Part shown: positions 7,012-15,206 of the stretch, one piece after another
Position numbering within the stretch: the first letter of the stretch is position 1
Layout of the letters: the number at the start of each line of letters is the position of its first letter
Origin: Streptomyces omiyaensis
GTDB taxonomy: Bacteria > Actinomycetota > Actinomycetes > Streptomycetales > Streptomycetaceae
NCBI RefSeq assembly: GCF_014650895.1
Contig: NZ_BMVV01000041.1
Location: forward strand, 1-43,177
Length of the DNA: 43,177 nucleotides
Direction: 5' to 3'
Made by a program: the position numbers and the translations under genes
Notes under the pieces: model-generated
Told to the model about the DNA's origin: nothing
Databases searched by the model: none
What the model saw: the letters and a program-made list of their open reading frames with translations, nothing else

Positions 7012-7581
7012 GTGCCCTCCCGACCCCCCGCGCCCCCGTGCGCCCACTGCCTGGCCCGCGACGACGACGCACCGCCGCACGGCGACGTCGTGCGCGAGGC
7101 CTTCGAGTCCCTCTTCACCGACTGGTACCCCGTCGTGCTGCGCTGGGCCCGACGCCGCTGCATCGATCCCGAGGACGCCGAAGACGTCGCCCAGAGGGTG
7201 TTCGCGGACCTCTGGTCGCACTCCGGCCGGTACTGCCCGCGCCGCGGAGGCCTCGGCCCGTGGCTGCGCGGCATCACCACCCACAAAGCGGCCGACGCGT
7301 CCGGCGCGCTGGTGCGCCGCCACGAGGGCTTCCGCCGCCTGGGCCGCGGGCCCGCCCCGGAGAGCCCCGACGCCTGCGCGCGTGCGGTGGAGCGGCTGGG
7401 CCTCGCGGGCCACCTGGCCGGTCTGCCGCCCGAGCGCCGCGAGATCCTCTTCCTCGCCTACTACCTGGGACTCACGCAGCCCGAGATCGCACGGCGCCTC
7501 GGGCTGCCCCTCGGCACGGTCAAGAGCCATACGAGGAGGGCGCTGCGCTCGCTCGCCGGGGTCGTCGGCGAGCGGGCGTGA
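7012..7581 (+). CDS. ECF RNA polymerase sigma factor
   Basis: Start at GTG 7012, seven bases after GGAG, gives 189 aa. Residues about 26-90 are sigma region 2 (FESLFTDWYPVVLRWARRRC, then DPEDAEDVAQRVFADLW). Residues about 135-180 are region 4 with a helix-turn-helix: LPPERREILFLAYYLGLTQP, EIARRLGLPLGTVKSHTRRA. A short N-terminal tail has C-x-x-C (CAHC). No anti-sigma gene is adjacent, so its signal is unknown. Its 3' end overlaps the convergent glycosyltransferase gene by 62 bases. It is distinct from the sigma factor at the left edge. Confidence 0.92.
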   Translation: MPSRPPAPPCAHCLARDDDAPPHGDVVREAFESLFTDWYPVVLRWARRRCIDPEDAEDVAQRVFADLWSHSGRYCPRRGGLGPWLRGITTHKAADASGALVRRHEGFRRLGRGPAPESPDACARAVERLGLAGHLAGLPPERREILFLAYYLGLTQPEIARRLGLPLGTVKSHTRRALRSLAGVVGERA

Positions 7582-8962
7582 CGTCCGTCCGGGAGGGCCG
7601 CGCGCCGTCCGGTGCCATCGCCCCCAGGAGTCTTCTCGCCATCCAGTCGGGCCCCCGCCGCGCCACCCGCCGGGACCAGTGACGAAGGCCCGGGGGAGGC
7701 TCGTCGAGCAGCCGCCGGAGGGCCGCCCCGGCCGTCCTCCCGTCGAGTCGCGACGGGTCGAGGCACCGGGCCAGGCCGGCGCGTTCGGCGTCGTGGGCGA
7801 TGGCGAACTGGTCGCTGGAGAAAGGCAGGACGAGCGCCGGCGTCCCGGAGGCCAGTGCTTCCGTGAAGGAGTTGTTCCCGCCGTGGTGGACGACGGCGTC
7901 CACCTTCCCGAGGAGCCAGCGCTGGGGCACCACCGCGTCGACGTGGACACCGGGTCCCGCCAGGTGCGACAGGGCCGCCGCGCGGTCGCCCGCCGCCACG
8001 ATCACGGCCGTGTCGGGCAGGTGCGTCCGCAGGCCCCCCACGAGCAGCGCGAGCACGTCGTCGCGTGCGGAGAGGAAGGTGCCGAGGGCGATCAGCACCA
8101 GCCGCCGGTGCGTGGCCCGGAGCCGTCGCGGCACCGCCTCCCACGGCGCGCCCGGCCCCGGTTCCGCGGCGGGCACGCAGTGTCCTCCGTGGACGAAGGC
8201 CGTGCCGTTCTCCGGCCGCCGGGGCAGCCAGGGGAAGTCGGGGTAGTTGAACACCACCGCGTGCGGCGAGGCCAGGGCGAAGGCCCGTCCCGGAGGCGGG
8301 GCGGCCGGAGCGTGGAGGCGTGCCGTCTCCGCGAAGCGCCGGGTGAACGCCGTGTCGACGGCCAGCGCCGCCCGCCGCAGGTCCGCGAGCTCCTCGTCGG
8401 AGGGCCGGATCGCCTCGGGCCAGGCGTAGGGCACGCCGAAGAGCGCGCTCCCGGAGGCGGGAACGTACGTGGGATGGCCGGGGCAGAACGTGGCGTAGCG
8501 CAGCCCCAGGCAGTGCAGGGCCAGCGTGACGGGGTAGCTCAGCTGGTCGACCACGTACCAGTCCGGCGCCAGCCGGGCGTGCAGCGAGCGGATCCGCGTC
8601 AGCGTGCCCTCCGGGTCCGGCAGCATGTCCTGGCCGCGGTGGCGGCACTGCGTGAGCAGCGCGGACACGGCTCCGTGCCGGGTGGAGTCGAGGAACTCGT
8701 CCAGGCGGGCGCGCTCCCCGGCCGCCTGCGGGGTGTTCCGGGCCACCCCGGTGTTCGCGTTCCGCGTGACGGTGAGGGGCGCGAACCCCACGTCCGCACG
8801 CTGCGCGAACCCCTCGAACTCCGGGGCGCACGCGAAGAAGACGTCGGCGCCCCGACGGGCGAGCGCCCCGGCCAGCACGGAGAGCGGCTGGGCGTGCGAG
8901 GCGAACGGAGGGCTGACGACGACCACGCGCGGACGGCGACCTTCCGGGGGTGAGGGCTCCAT
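7520..8962 (-). CDS. GT-B glycosyltransferase, family 1 (UGT / macrolide glycosyltransferase type)
   Basis: A 480-aa protein from ATG 8962. The N-terminal half starts VVVVSPPFASHAQPLSVLAGA, the acceptor-side Rossmann domain with the conserved H in SHAQP. The C-terminal half has the nucleotide-sugar signature near residue 358: HHGGNNSFTEALASGTPALV, then PFSSDQFAIAHDAERAG. These are the HGG...E and DQ elements that hold UDP- or dTDP-sugars. It probably glycosylates a lipophilic small molecule; some relatives inactivate macrolides. The last 20 or so residues (Arg/Ala/Ser-rich) run antisense into the ECF sigma gene, suggesting an eroded or extended 3' end. An N-terminal extension upstream of 8962 would be Arg/Gly repeat sequence and is unlikely. 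Confidence 0.9.
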   Translation of the reverse strand: MEPSPPEGRRPRVVVVSPPFASHAQPLSVLAGALARRGADVFFACAPEFEGFAQRADVGFAPLTVTRNANTGVARNTPQAAGERARLDEFLDSTRHGAVSALLTQCRHRGQDMLPDPEGTLTRIRSLHARLAPDWYVVDQLSYPVTLALHCLGLRYATFCPGHPTYVPASGSALFGVPYAWPEAIRPSDEELADLRRAALAVDTAFTRRFAETARLHAPAAPPPGRAFALASPHAVVFNYPDFPWLPRRPENGTAFVHGGHCVPAAEPGPGAPWEAVPRRLRATHRRLVLIALGTFLSARDDVLALLVGGLRTHLPDTAVIVAAGDRAAALSHLAGPGVHVDAVVPQRWLLGKVDAVVHHGGNNSFTEALASGTPALVLPFSSDQFAIAHDAERAGLARCLDPSRLDGRTAGAALRRLLDEPPPGLRHWSRRVARRGPDWMARRLLGAMAPDGARPSRTDVTPARRRPRRASAAPSSYGS

Positions 8963-9127
8963 GCCGACGCTTTCGCCTCCCGCCGTACCGCCGGATGCAC
9001 CGGCGGCGCGGTCGGCCCGCGGCCCGCTCCGCGATCCCGCGTTCCGGCCCGTGCTCCGGCCCCCGTTCCGGCCCGTGCTCCGCTGCGTGCCCCTGCCCGT
9101 GCTCCGGTTCCGTGCCCCGGCCCGCAG

Positions 9128-9175
9128 GTCCGTCCGTGATCCGGTCCGTCCGTGATCCGGTCCGTCGCGATCACG
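9128..9175. repeat. 16-bp tandem repeat, two exact and one diverged copy
   Basis: GTCCGTCCGTGATCCG occurs at 9128-9143 and 9144-9159, with a diverged third unit to 9175. GTTCCGGCCCGTGCTCCG-like repeats lie just left (about 9043-9080). These fill much of the 328-base divergent gap (8963-9290) between the two glycosyltransferase genes; no gene is seen there. Confidence 0.8.
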
Positions 9176-9231
9176 CACCTCCGCGGGGCGCCCGGGTGCT
9201 GCATCCGGTCCTCCGGTCCGTCACGAACACC

Positions 9232-9286
9232 TGGCGGCCGACCGCCGACGACGAGGACCGGCGGCCGACCGTAGACGACGAGGAGT
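9232..9286. repeat. 27-bp imperfect direct repeat before the second glycosyltransferase
   Basis: Units 9232-9258 and 9260-9286 share GGCGGCCGACCG and GACGACGAGGA, differing at a few positions. The second copy supplies the GAGGAG ribosome-binding site of the gene at 9291, so the leader seems to have been duplicated. Confidence 0.7.
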
Positions 9287-9290
9287 TGCG

Positions 9291-11399
9291 ATGAAACGCT
9301 CCCGCCCTGCTCCGGCTCACGCGGGACACCTGCCGCGGCGCTCCGGGCGTGCCCTGCCCGAGCCGTTCCTGGCCGTGCGGGCCGGGCACTGGGGGAGAGC
9401 CGCGGACGGCTCCACGGGCTGGCCGAGCGCACCGAACCTCCTGGCGGAGCTCGTGCGGGCCGAGTACCACCGGGACGGCCCGGCGGCACCGGGGCCCCCG
9501 GCGCTCGCCTCGCCCCAGGACCTGGTCCTGGCCGGACTGAGGAGGCGGCTGCGGCTGGGGAAGGCCCCCACGCCGGCGGAGTGCGTCCGGCTGCTCCTCG
9601 AAGGCGGTGACCACACGCGGGCCGCGGTCTTCGACGCGTGGCCGGACGTCGTACGGCTCCACGGGCCGGCGCGTGCGCAGACCGCCCTGCGCGCCGGCCT
9701 CCGGGCCGGCCGCGCACCCGAGGCGGTCCCGCAGATGCTGGACCTGGCCGCCGCGGCCGGGCTGTGGCCCCTCACCCGGACCGAGCTCGCCGGAGCGGCG
9801 TCGGCGCCGGCGTCCGGACGCCGGGTGCGGCACGCCGCCTGGCGCCTCCTCGCCGCGATGGGCGAACACTCCCTGATACCGGGAGTCCACGTCGCCGGGG
9901 ACGCGTACGAGAGGGCGCTCCTGGCCGCTCTGGGCGGGAAACCCCCGATCGGCCCGGACCCGACCGGGGCGCGGCCGGGCCTCCTCGTCGCCCAGTCCAT
10001 GCTGATGGGGCACCTCGACCGTCCGGGCGAAGGCATGAGCGGGGGACTGGGCGTTCTGCTCGGCTCCCTGGGGGACGCGCTCGCGGACACCGAGGCCGTC
10101 GCCGGCGTCCTCACCGTCGTGACGGCCGACCTCGCCGGGCTGGAGGCCGACCCGTGCCTGCTGCGCCGCCGCGGCCGGGGGCACTGGGTGCTCAGGATCC
10201 CCGTGGACAGCGACCACCAGATCCGACCCGAGGAGACGGGGGAGCACCGGGAGGCGATGACGTGGTGGGCGACCGTCCTCCTCACCTCGCTGCGCAGGCC
10301 GGTCGACGTCCTCCACGTCCGCTACGCCGACGACGGCTCGCTCGCCCTCGCCGAAGCCGCGCGCAGGGCCGGGACGTCCCTGGTGTTCACCGCCACCCCG
10401 GATCCCCACCGGCAGATGACCGAGCGGTACGGCGCTCCCGGCGCCGACCCGCTCGCCCTCAGGAACGACCTGCACCGCGTCTTCCTCGCGGACCGGCTGG
10501 TGGAGAGGGCGGACCGCGTCGTGGGGATCGCGGGGCGGGACGGAGGAGCGGCGGAGCTCGTGCGGTACTTCCCCCAGCTGGTGGACCGGTGCGCCGGAGG
10601 CGCGCCGAGCGCCCCGCCGGAGGGCATCCCGCCGTACCTGCCGCCCGCGCACGGGGCGCGGCGGCGCGGCGTGCTCCTGCGGGCGATCGACGACGCCGCC
10701 GAGCCGGACCCGGAGGACGGGCGCGCCGCCTCCTCGGTGCTGCTCAGCGTGGGCCGGCTCCACCCGGTCAAACAGCAGGATCTGCTGGTCCGTGCGTGGA
10801 TCGCCTCGGGATGCCACCGCCGTGCCGTCCTGGTGCTCGTCGGAGGCGGCCCGCACTCCGGGGACCCCGTCGAGCGCATGATGCGCGCACGCATCGAGGA
10901 AGCGCTCCGCACCCGTCCCGAAGCGCGCCGCCGCCTGCTGCTCCTCCCGGCCCTCCCCAACGCGGAGGTCCGGATGCTCGAACGGGCCCTCGCCGATCCC
11001 GCGAGACGGCTCTCCGCGCGGTACGTGTGTCCCAGCGCCAAGGAGGAGTTCGGTCTCGCGCTCCTCGAGGCGATGGAGGCCGGGCTGCTGGTGGCGGGTC
11101 CCCTGCGCGGCGGCGTGCCGCACTACGTGGCCGACGGCCGCAACGGCCTCCTCGTCGACACCTCCACCTCGCGGACGCTCGGCGAGGGGCTGACCCGTCT
11201 GCTCGCCGTCGACGACGCGCGGGCGGCGGTGATGGCCGCCCGCGCCCGGAGCCTCGTCCGGTCCACCTACTCGTCGGCGGCCATGGCCCGCGCGCTGGCC
11301 GAGCAGTACGCGGCGGTGACCGCGAGCCGCGCCGCGCCGGCGGGACGCCCCCTCCCGGCGGTGCCTCCCCGGCGCGGGGGGCACGCGCACGGAGCGTGA
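9291..11399 (+). CDS. Large GT-B glycosyltransferase, GT4-like (sucrose-synthase-type fold)
   Basis: A 702-aa protein, ATG 9291 after GAGGAG. About 230 residues of Ala/Arg/Leu-rich helical sequence precede the transferase. The transferase starts with SQSMLMGHLDRPGEGMSGGL-like sequence, where the Gly-rich loop binds donor phosphate in GT-B enzymes. The C-terminal half has LLSVGRLHPVKQQDLLVRAW (typical SVGRL..KQ), then near residue 580 PSAKEEFGLALLEAMEAGL, the E-x7-E motif of GT4 enzymes, and GGVPHYVADGRNGLLVD. Donor and acceptor are unknown. It is divergent from another glycosyltransferase gene (7520-8962), which suggests a shared product, but no biosynthetic genes surround them. The long N-terminal helical region is unusual. 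Confidence 0.88.
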   Translation: MKRSRPAPAHAGHLPRRSGRALPEPFLAVRAGHWGRAADGSTGWPSAPNLLAELVRAEYHRDGPAAPGPPALASPQDLVLAGLRRRLRLGKAPTPAECVRLLLEGGDHTRAAVFDAWPDVVRLHGPARAQTALRAGLRAGRAPEAVPQMLDLAAAAGLWPLTRTELAGAASAPASGRRVRHAAWRLLAAMGEHSLIPGVHVAGDAYERALLAALGGKPPIGPDPTGARPGLLVAQSMLMGHLDRPGEGMSGGLGVLLGSLGDALADTEAVAGVLTVVTADLAGLEADPCLLRRRGRGHWVLRIPVDSDHQIRPEETGEHREAMTWWATVLLTSLRRPVDVLHVRYADDGSLALAEAARRAGTSLVFTATPDPHRQMTERYGAPGADPLALRNDLHRVFLADRLVERADRVVGIAGRDGGAAELVRYFPQLVDRCAGGAPSAPPEGIPPYLPPAHGARRRGVLLRAIDDAAEPDPEDGRAASSVLLSVGRLHPVKQQDLLVRAWIASGCHRRAVLVLVGGGPHSGDPVERMMRARIEEALRTRPEARRRLLLLPALPNAEVRMLERALADPARRLSARYVCPSAKEEFGLALLEAMEAGLLVAGPLRGGVPHYVADGRNGLLVDTSTSRTLGEGLTRLLAVDDARAAVMAARARSLVRSTYSSAAMARALAEQYAAVTASRAAPAGRPLPAVPPRRGGHAHGA

Positions 11400-11400
11400 G

Positions 11401-11438
11401 GGGGCCGCGCGGCGGCGCCGGCCCGGGACCGCGGCCCC
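11401..11438. terminator. Bidirectional hairpin between glycosyltransferase and sortase genes
   Basis: GGGGCCGCG (11401-11409) pairs with CGCGGCCCC (11430-11438), with further GC pairing possible inside. It occupies the whole gap between two convergent stop codons. Confidence 0.65.
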
Positions 11439-11439
11439 G

Positions 11440-12171
11440 TCACCCGGTCCGGCGGATGGCGTGCAGGTGGGCGAAGACGACGAGGTTCTCGGTGTAGTCC
11501 TTCGCCGTGCGGTCGTACGGGCCCGCGCAGGTGATCAGCCGCACCTGAGCCTCGGGGGTGTCGGCGTAGACCCGCCGGTCGGGGAAGTCGTCCTTGCGGA
11601 AGCTCTCGACGGACTCGACGAGGAAGACGGCGGTGGTGCCGTCCGCGCGGGCGATGTCGAAGGTGTCTCCGGCGTCGAGCTCGCCGAGGCGGGCGAAGAC
11701 GGCCGGGGCGGTGGCGGTGTCGAGGTGCCCGGCGACGAGGGCGGTCCCCCGCTCGCCGGGCGAGACGCCGGCGGCGTGCCAGCCGACCAGGTTGGTGTCG
11801 TCGGCCGGCGGCGGGTCCAGGGCGCCGGAAGCCCCGATCCGCAGATCGGTGAACGGCGCGTCCACGCCGATCCCGGGAATCGTCAGGCGCACCGGCGCGG
11901 ACCTCGGCATGGCGGTGCCGGACGGCGGTGCGGGGCGGGACGGGGCCGGACGCGACGCGGCGGAGCCGGGTTCCGGTGCGGCGACCGGAAGGTCCCCGGC
12001 CGGGGTGGAAGCGGCGGGCCGCGGCGGCGCGGTCGTGCCGGGCGCGAACAGTCCCGGGCCGAAGAAGGTCAGGAGCAGCACCAGTACCAGCGTCCAGAAC
12101 ACCGCGGGCGCGACCCACCGCATGGTGCGCCGGGGGTCTTGCTCGCGGGCGGGGTTCGGCCGGGTCTTCAC
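11440..12171 (-). CDS. Class F-like sortase
   Basis: GTG start at 12171 gives 243 aa; an in-frame ATG at 12123 would begin directly before the membrane segment, and neither has a strong ribosome site. One N-terminal membrane helix (about 19-41) and a Pro/Ala/Ser linker lead to the sortase barrel: RLTIPGIGVDAPF, the catalytic histidine H149 in LVAGHLD and the catalytic cysteine C215 in RLITCAGPYDR. The nearby R221 is a candidate for the catalytic arginine, although the usual position before the last strand is occupied by T-E-N. Sortases cleave a wall-sorting signal and transpeptidate the protein. The upstream gene on the same strand ends with a LAGTG, hydrophobic helix and RRKK tail, the obvious substrate. 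Confidence 0.9.
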   Translation of the reverse strand: MKTRPNPAREQDPRRTMRWVAPAVFWTLVLVLLLTFFGPGLFAPGTTAPPRPAASTPAGDLPVAAPEPGSAASRPAPSRPAPPSGTAMPRSAPVRLTIPGIGVDAPFTDLRIGASGALDPPPADDTNLVGWHAAGVSPGERGTALVAGHLDTATAPAVFARLGELDAGDTFDIARADGTTAVFLVESVESFRKDDFPDRRVYADTPEAQVRLITCAGPYDRTAKDYTENLVVFAHLHAIRRTG

Positions 12172-12272
12172 CGGGAGGGGGCCTTTCGTGTGCGCGTCGG
12201 ATCGGGGCCTGGGCGGGGCCGGAGCGCGTGGTCCCTCCCTGACGGCGGCTCACGCGTTCCGGCCGGTGCCCC

Positions 12273-12932
12273 TTACGCGGCCGCGCCCGCGGCCTTCTTG
12301 CGGCGGTGGAGGACGAACGCGGCCGCTCCGGCGGCCAGCACCACGGCGCCGGTCACGTCGGTGCCCGTGCCCGCGAGGCCGCCCCCGCCGGTGTGCATGC
12401 CGCCCTTGGGCTTGTCGTGCTCCTTGCCCCACTCCTTGGGCCGGTCCTTCTGCGCGGGCTCGGAGGCGGAGCCGGGCTTGGACCAGTCGTCCGCGTCCAC
12501 CGCGGTGAGCGCACCGCCGCCGGCGTGGACGCCGCCCTTGGGCTTGTCGTGCTCCTTGCCCCACTCCTTCGGCCGGTCCTTCTGCGCGGGCTCGGAGGCG
12601 GAGCCGGGCTTGGACCAGTCGTCCGCGTCCACCGCGGTGAGCGCACCGCCGCCCGCGTGCACGCCGCCGTGCGGCTTGCCCCACTCCTTGCCGCCCTCGG
12701 GGCGGTCCTTCTTGCCCTGCTCGTCCTTGGACCAGTCGTCGCCGCCGGTGAGGGCCAGGGCGCCGGAGCCCGTGTGCATGCCGCCGTGCGGCTTGTCGTG
12801 GTCGCGCTTCTGGCTGTGGGCGGCGTCGTCCTTGTCCCGGTCGCCCGAGGTCAGCGCGTACGCGCCGGGCGTGGTCAGTGCCAGGACGGCGGCGGTCGCG
12901 GTCGTGGCGAAGAGAATGCGGGCAGAGCGCAT
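12273..12932 (-). CDS. Repeat-containing secreted protein with LAxTG sorting signal
   Basis: A 219-aa protein, ATG 12932 behind GGAAGG. Residues 1-26 form a Sec signal peptide ending AYA. The body is hydrophilic tandem repeats of about 44 residues built on KPHGGVHAGGGALTAVDADD and WSKPGSASEPAQKDRPKEWG: two nearly identical copies, one diverged and one truncated. The end, LAGTGTD, a hydrophobic helix (GAVVLAAGAAAFVL) and RRKK form a cell-wall sorting signal. Because the sortase gene lies 101 bases downstream in the same direction, the protein is probably its dedicated substrate, displayed on the wall. The high charge and Gly/His content suggest an extended, disordered surface protein. No enzymatic domain is present. 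Confidence 0.9.
   Translation of the reverse strand: MRSARILFATTATAAVLALTTPGAYALTSGDRDKDDAAHSQKRDHDKPHGGMHTGSGALALTGGDDWSKDEQGKKDRPEGGKEWGKPHGGVHAGGGALTAVDADDWSKPGSASEPAQKDRPKEWGKEHDKPKGGVHAGGGALTAVDADDWSKPGSASEPAQKDRPKEWGKEHDKPKGGMHTGGGGLAGTGTDVTGAVVLAAGAAAFVLHRRKKAAGAAA
12399..12662 (-). repeat. 132-bp tandem duplication inside the wall-protein gene
   Basis: Units 12399-12530 and 12531-12662 are almost identical at the DNA level (44 codons each), differing in a handful of bases. Diverged copies follow toward 12800. The near identity implies recent duplication or ongoing copy-number change. Confidence 0.88.
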
Positions 12933-13365
12933 CGGGGGCTTCCTTCCGTGCGCCGCGCGAGCCGGCCCGCTGCCGGCTCTTCGCACGCGGCGACATGGCC
13001 CACCGTCAGCGGCCCTGTGCGCGCCTGCCACTTGAGCTAGTGCATCCGGGAAGGAAGGGCTGCCGAAGAGAGCCGAAAGGGCGTCAGGAACGCGTGCCGG
13101 AGCCGACCGCGGCGGGCCGGAGGCGGGCGGGTGCCGCGGAGGGACCTGTGCGGGCGGGCCGGAGGGCGCCGCGCACCCGTCGCCGTTCGGCGCGGTACGG
13201 AATCGTTCGCGTCGCGCGCCCCGGCGCGGGAGCACGGCGGCGACCGAGGCGCGGGCGCCCGTATCGGTGGAATGACCGATGTGCGGCGGGCGCGGTCCCG
13301 GCGATGGTTCTCGTAGATCGTTCGCGGGTGCCCGTGGGGCGCCCGGTCTTCGAAAGGACCCTGCT
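12933..13365. other. Divergent intergenic region
   Basis: 433 bases between the wall-protein and amidohydrolase genes. I see no gene, only Arg/Gly/Pro shadow frames. It should contain both divergent promoters. AAAGGA at 13353-13358 is the ribosome-binding site of the amidohydrolase gene. Confidence 0.4.
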
Positions 13366-15075
13366 GTGGGTACGTATGCGGATCTGGTGTTCGTCGGCGG
13401 AAAGGTGGTCACGGTCGACGCGGAGTTCTCCGTGGCCGAGGCGCTGGCGGTGACCGGCTCGGTGATCGCCGCCGTGGGCGGCCGGGAGGACGTGGCTCCG
13501 CTGGTCGGTCCCGACACCCGCGTCGTGGACCTGGAGGGGGCGACCCTGCTGCCCGGCATCAACGACTCGCACCTGCACGGCTGCGCCTTCGGCATGGCGA
13601 GCCCGCCGCTCTCGCTGGACCTGGGCCACCCCGCCGTCTCGTCGCTCGCCGACGTGGCCGGGGCGGTGCGGGAGGCCGTCGGGCGGGCCCCGGCGGGGCG
13701 GTGGATCACCGGGCACGGCTGGGACACCGGCTACCTCGACGAGTGCGTCGCCGATCCGTCCCGGCAGCCCTCGCGGGGCGACCTCGACGCCGTCAGCCCG
13801 GACCACCCGGTCGTCCTGTACTCCTTCTCCGGGCACGCCACCTGGGTCAACTCCAAGGCGCTGGAGCTCATCGGCGTCGACCGCGGCACCGTGGCGCCGC
13901 CCGGCGGGGCCATCGTGACGGACGAGCGGGGGGAGCCGACCGGGCTGCTGCACGAGGGGGCGCAGGCCCTCGTGCAGAACGCGCTGCCGCCGCTCGGCCG
14001 GCGGGAACGGGCCGAGGCGATCCGCTCCACCCTCGCCACGCTCGCCGCCCTCGGCATCACCAGCTACACCGAGCCCGGGCTCGGCCCCGGCGGCGACGGC
14101 ATCATGCGCGGCGCGCTCGGCACCGAGACCCTCGACGTCTACCGAGACCTGCTCGCCGACGGCGAACTCACTGCCCGTGTGGGCGTGTTGCTCCTGCCCA
14201 CCGGCATGACGAGCACCGCCGAGGAGTTCGCCCGGAACCTCGACGCCCTCGACGCCGCCGACGCGCCGGGGGGCCACGACCCGCGCCGGCTCGCGATCCA
14301 CGGCGTCAAGGTCTTCGCCGACGGCATCGTCCCCAACAAGACGGCCTGGATGCACGAGCCGTACGTCGGCGGCGGCTGCGGCTCCCTGTGCGTCGGCGGC
14401 GACCTCGACGAGGAGCGGGTCGGCGAGATCAGGGCCATGGTCCGCCACGCCCACGCCGCCGGCCACCAGCTCGGCGTCCACGCCACCGGCGACCGGGCCA
14501 TCGACACCGTCGCCGACGCCTTCGCCGAAGCCGCCGCCGCCCACCCCAGGCCCGACGCCCGCCACTACGTCATCCACGGCGACTTCCTCACCCCGCACGC
14601 CATGAAGGTGCTCGCCGCCCACGACTACGGGGTCAACATGAACCCCACCATCAAGTGGACCGTCGCCGACATGGAGGAGGACTTCGTCGGCGCGGGCCGC
14701 GCCGCCTACGCCTGGCCCTACCGGGACGCCATCGACGCCGGCGTGCGCGTCGCCAGCGGCTCCGACGCCCCCGTCACCCACCCGGACTGGCGCCAGGGCG
14801 TCGCCACCATGGTGCTGCGCGAGTCCAAGGCCGCCGGCCGGGTCAGCGGCCCGGAGCAGCGCATCGCGCTGGCCGAGGCGATCCGCACGTACACGATCGA
14901 GGCGGCCCGGCAGGACTTCGCCGAGGACTGGAAGGGATCCCTGGAGCCGGGCAAGGTCGCCGACCTGTGCGTCGTCGGCGGCGACCTGCTCGGCGCCGAC
15001 CCGCACGCCGTCCCCGGGATGCCCGTCGTCCTCACCGTCCTGGACGGGCGGATCGTGTACGACGCCCTGGGGTGA
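13366..15075 (+). CDS. Amidohydrolase family 3 (YtcJ-like) metal-dependent hydrolase
   Basis: GTG 13366, seven bases after AAAGGA, gives 569 aa. The N- and C-termini form the small beta-sandwich (LVFVGGKVVTVDAEF at the start, GKVADLCVVGGDLL near the end) around a TIM barrel. Metal ligands are visible: H69 and H71 in NDSHLHG, H372 in HATGDRA, H404 in VIHGDF and D467 in SGSDAPV. This is the plan of YtcJ/exoenzyme-regulatory-type amidohydrolases, which hydrolyse amides or similar bonds; the substrate is unknown. It has no signal peptide. The next gene is a LuxR regulator 131 bases on, possibly controlling this region. Confidence 0.92.
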   Translation: MGTYADLVFVGGKVVTVDAEFSVAEALAVTGSVIAAVGGREDVAPLVGPDTRVVDLEGATLLPGINDSHLHGCAFGMASPPLSLDLGHPAVSSLADVAGAVREAVGRAPAGRWITGHGWDTGYLDECVADPSRQPSRGDLDAVSPDHPVVLYSFSGHATWVNSKALELIGVDRGTVAPPGGAIVTDERGEPTGLLHEGAQALVQNALPPLGRRERAEAIRSTLATLAALGITSYTEPGLGPGGDGIMRGALGTETLDVYRDLLADGELTARVGVLLLPTGMTSTAEEFARNLDALDAADAPGGHDPRRLAIHGVKVFADGIVPNKTAWMHEPYVGGGCGSLCVGGDLDEERVGEIRAMVRHAHAAGHQLGVHATGDRAIDTVADAFAEAAAAHPRPDARHYVIHGDFLTPHAMKVLAAHDYGVNMNPTIKWTVADMEEDFVGAGRAAYAWPYRDAIDAGVRVASGSDAPVTHPDWRQGVATMVLRESKAAGRVSGPEQRIALAEAIRTYTIEAARQDFAEDWKGSLEPGKVADLCVVGGDLLGADPHAVPGMPVVLTVLDGRIVYDALG

Positions 15076-15171
15076 CGCCCGGCGCGGGACCGTGCGCGAC
15101 GGGACGGCGGGGAGCGCGGCGGCGGGCTGCCGCGCGGGACCCGGCGCGGGACCGCGCGACACCCCGGCCGG

Positions 15172-15200
15172 TTGACGTACCCCAGGCCGATGATCATCCT
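15172..15200 (+). promoter_or_regulatory. Candidate promoter placing the LuxR start at +1
   Basis: TTGACG (15172-15177), 17-nt spacer, CATCCT (15195-15200). The A of ATG 15207 would be about +1, which would explain the lack of a properly spaced ribosome site. The -10 box is poor, so this is tentative. Confidence 0.35.
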
Positions 15201-15206
15201 GAGGGG

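Noticed and set aside
9171..11390. Minus-strand open frame opposite the large glycosyltransferase
   Set aside because: Antisense shadow without domains.
7520..11399. Natural-product biosynthetic gene cluster
   Set aside because: Two glycosyltransferases are present but no polyketide, peptide, terpene or sugar-biosynthesis genes surround them.
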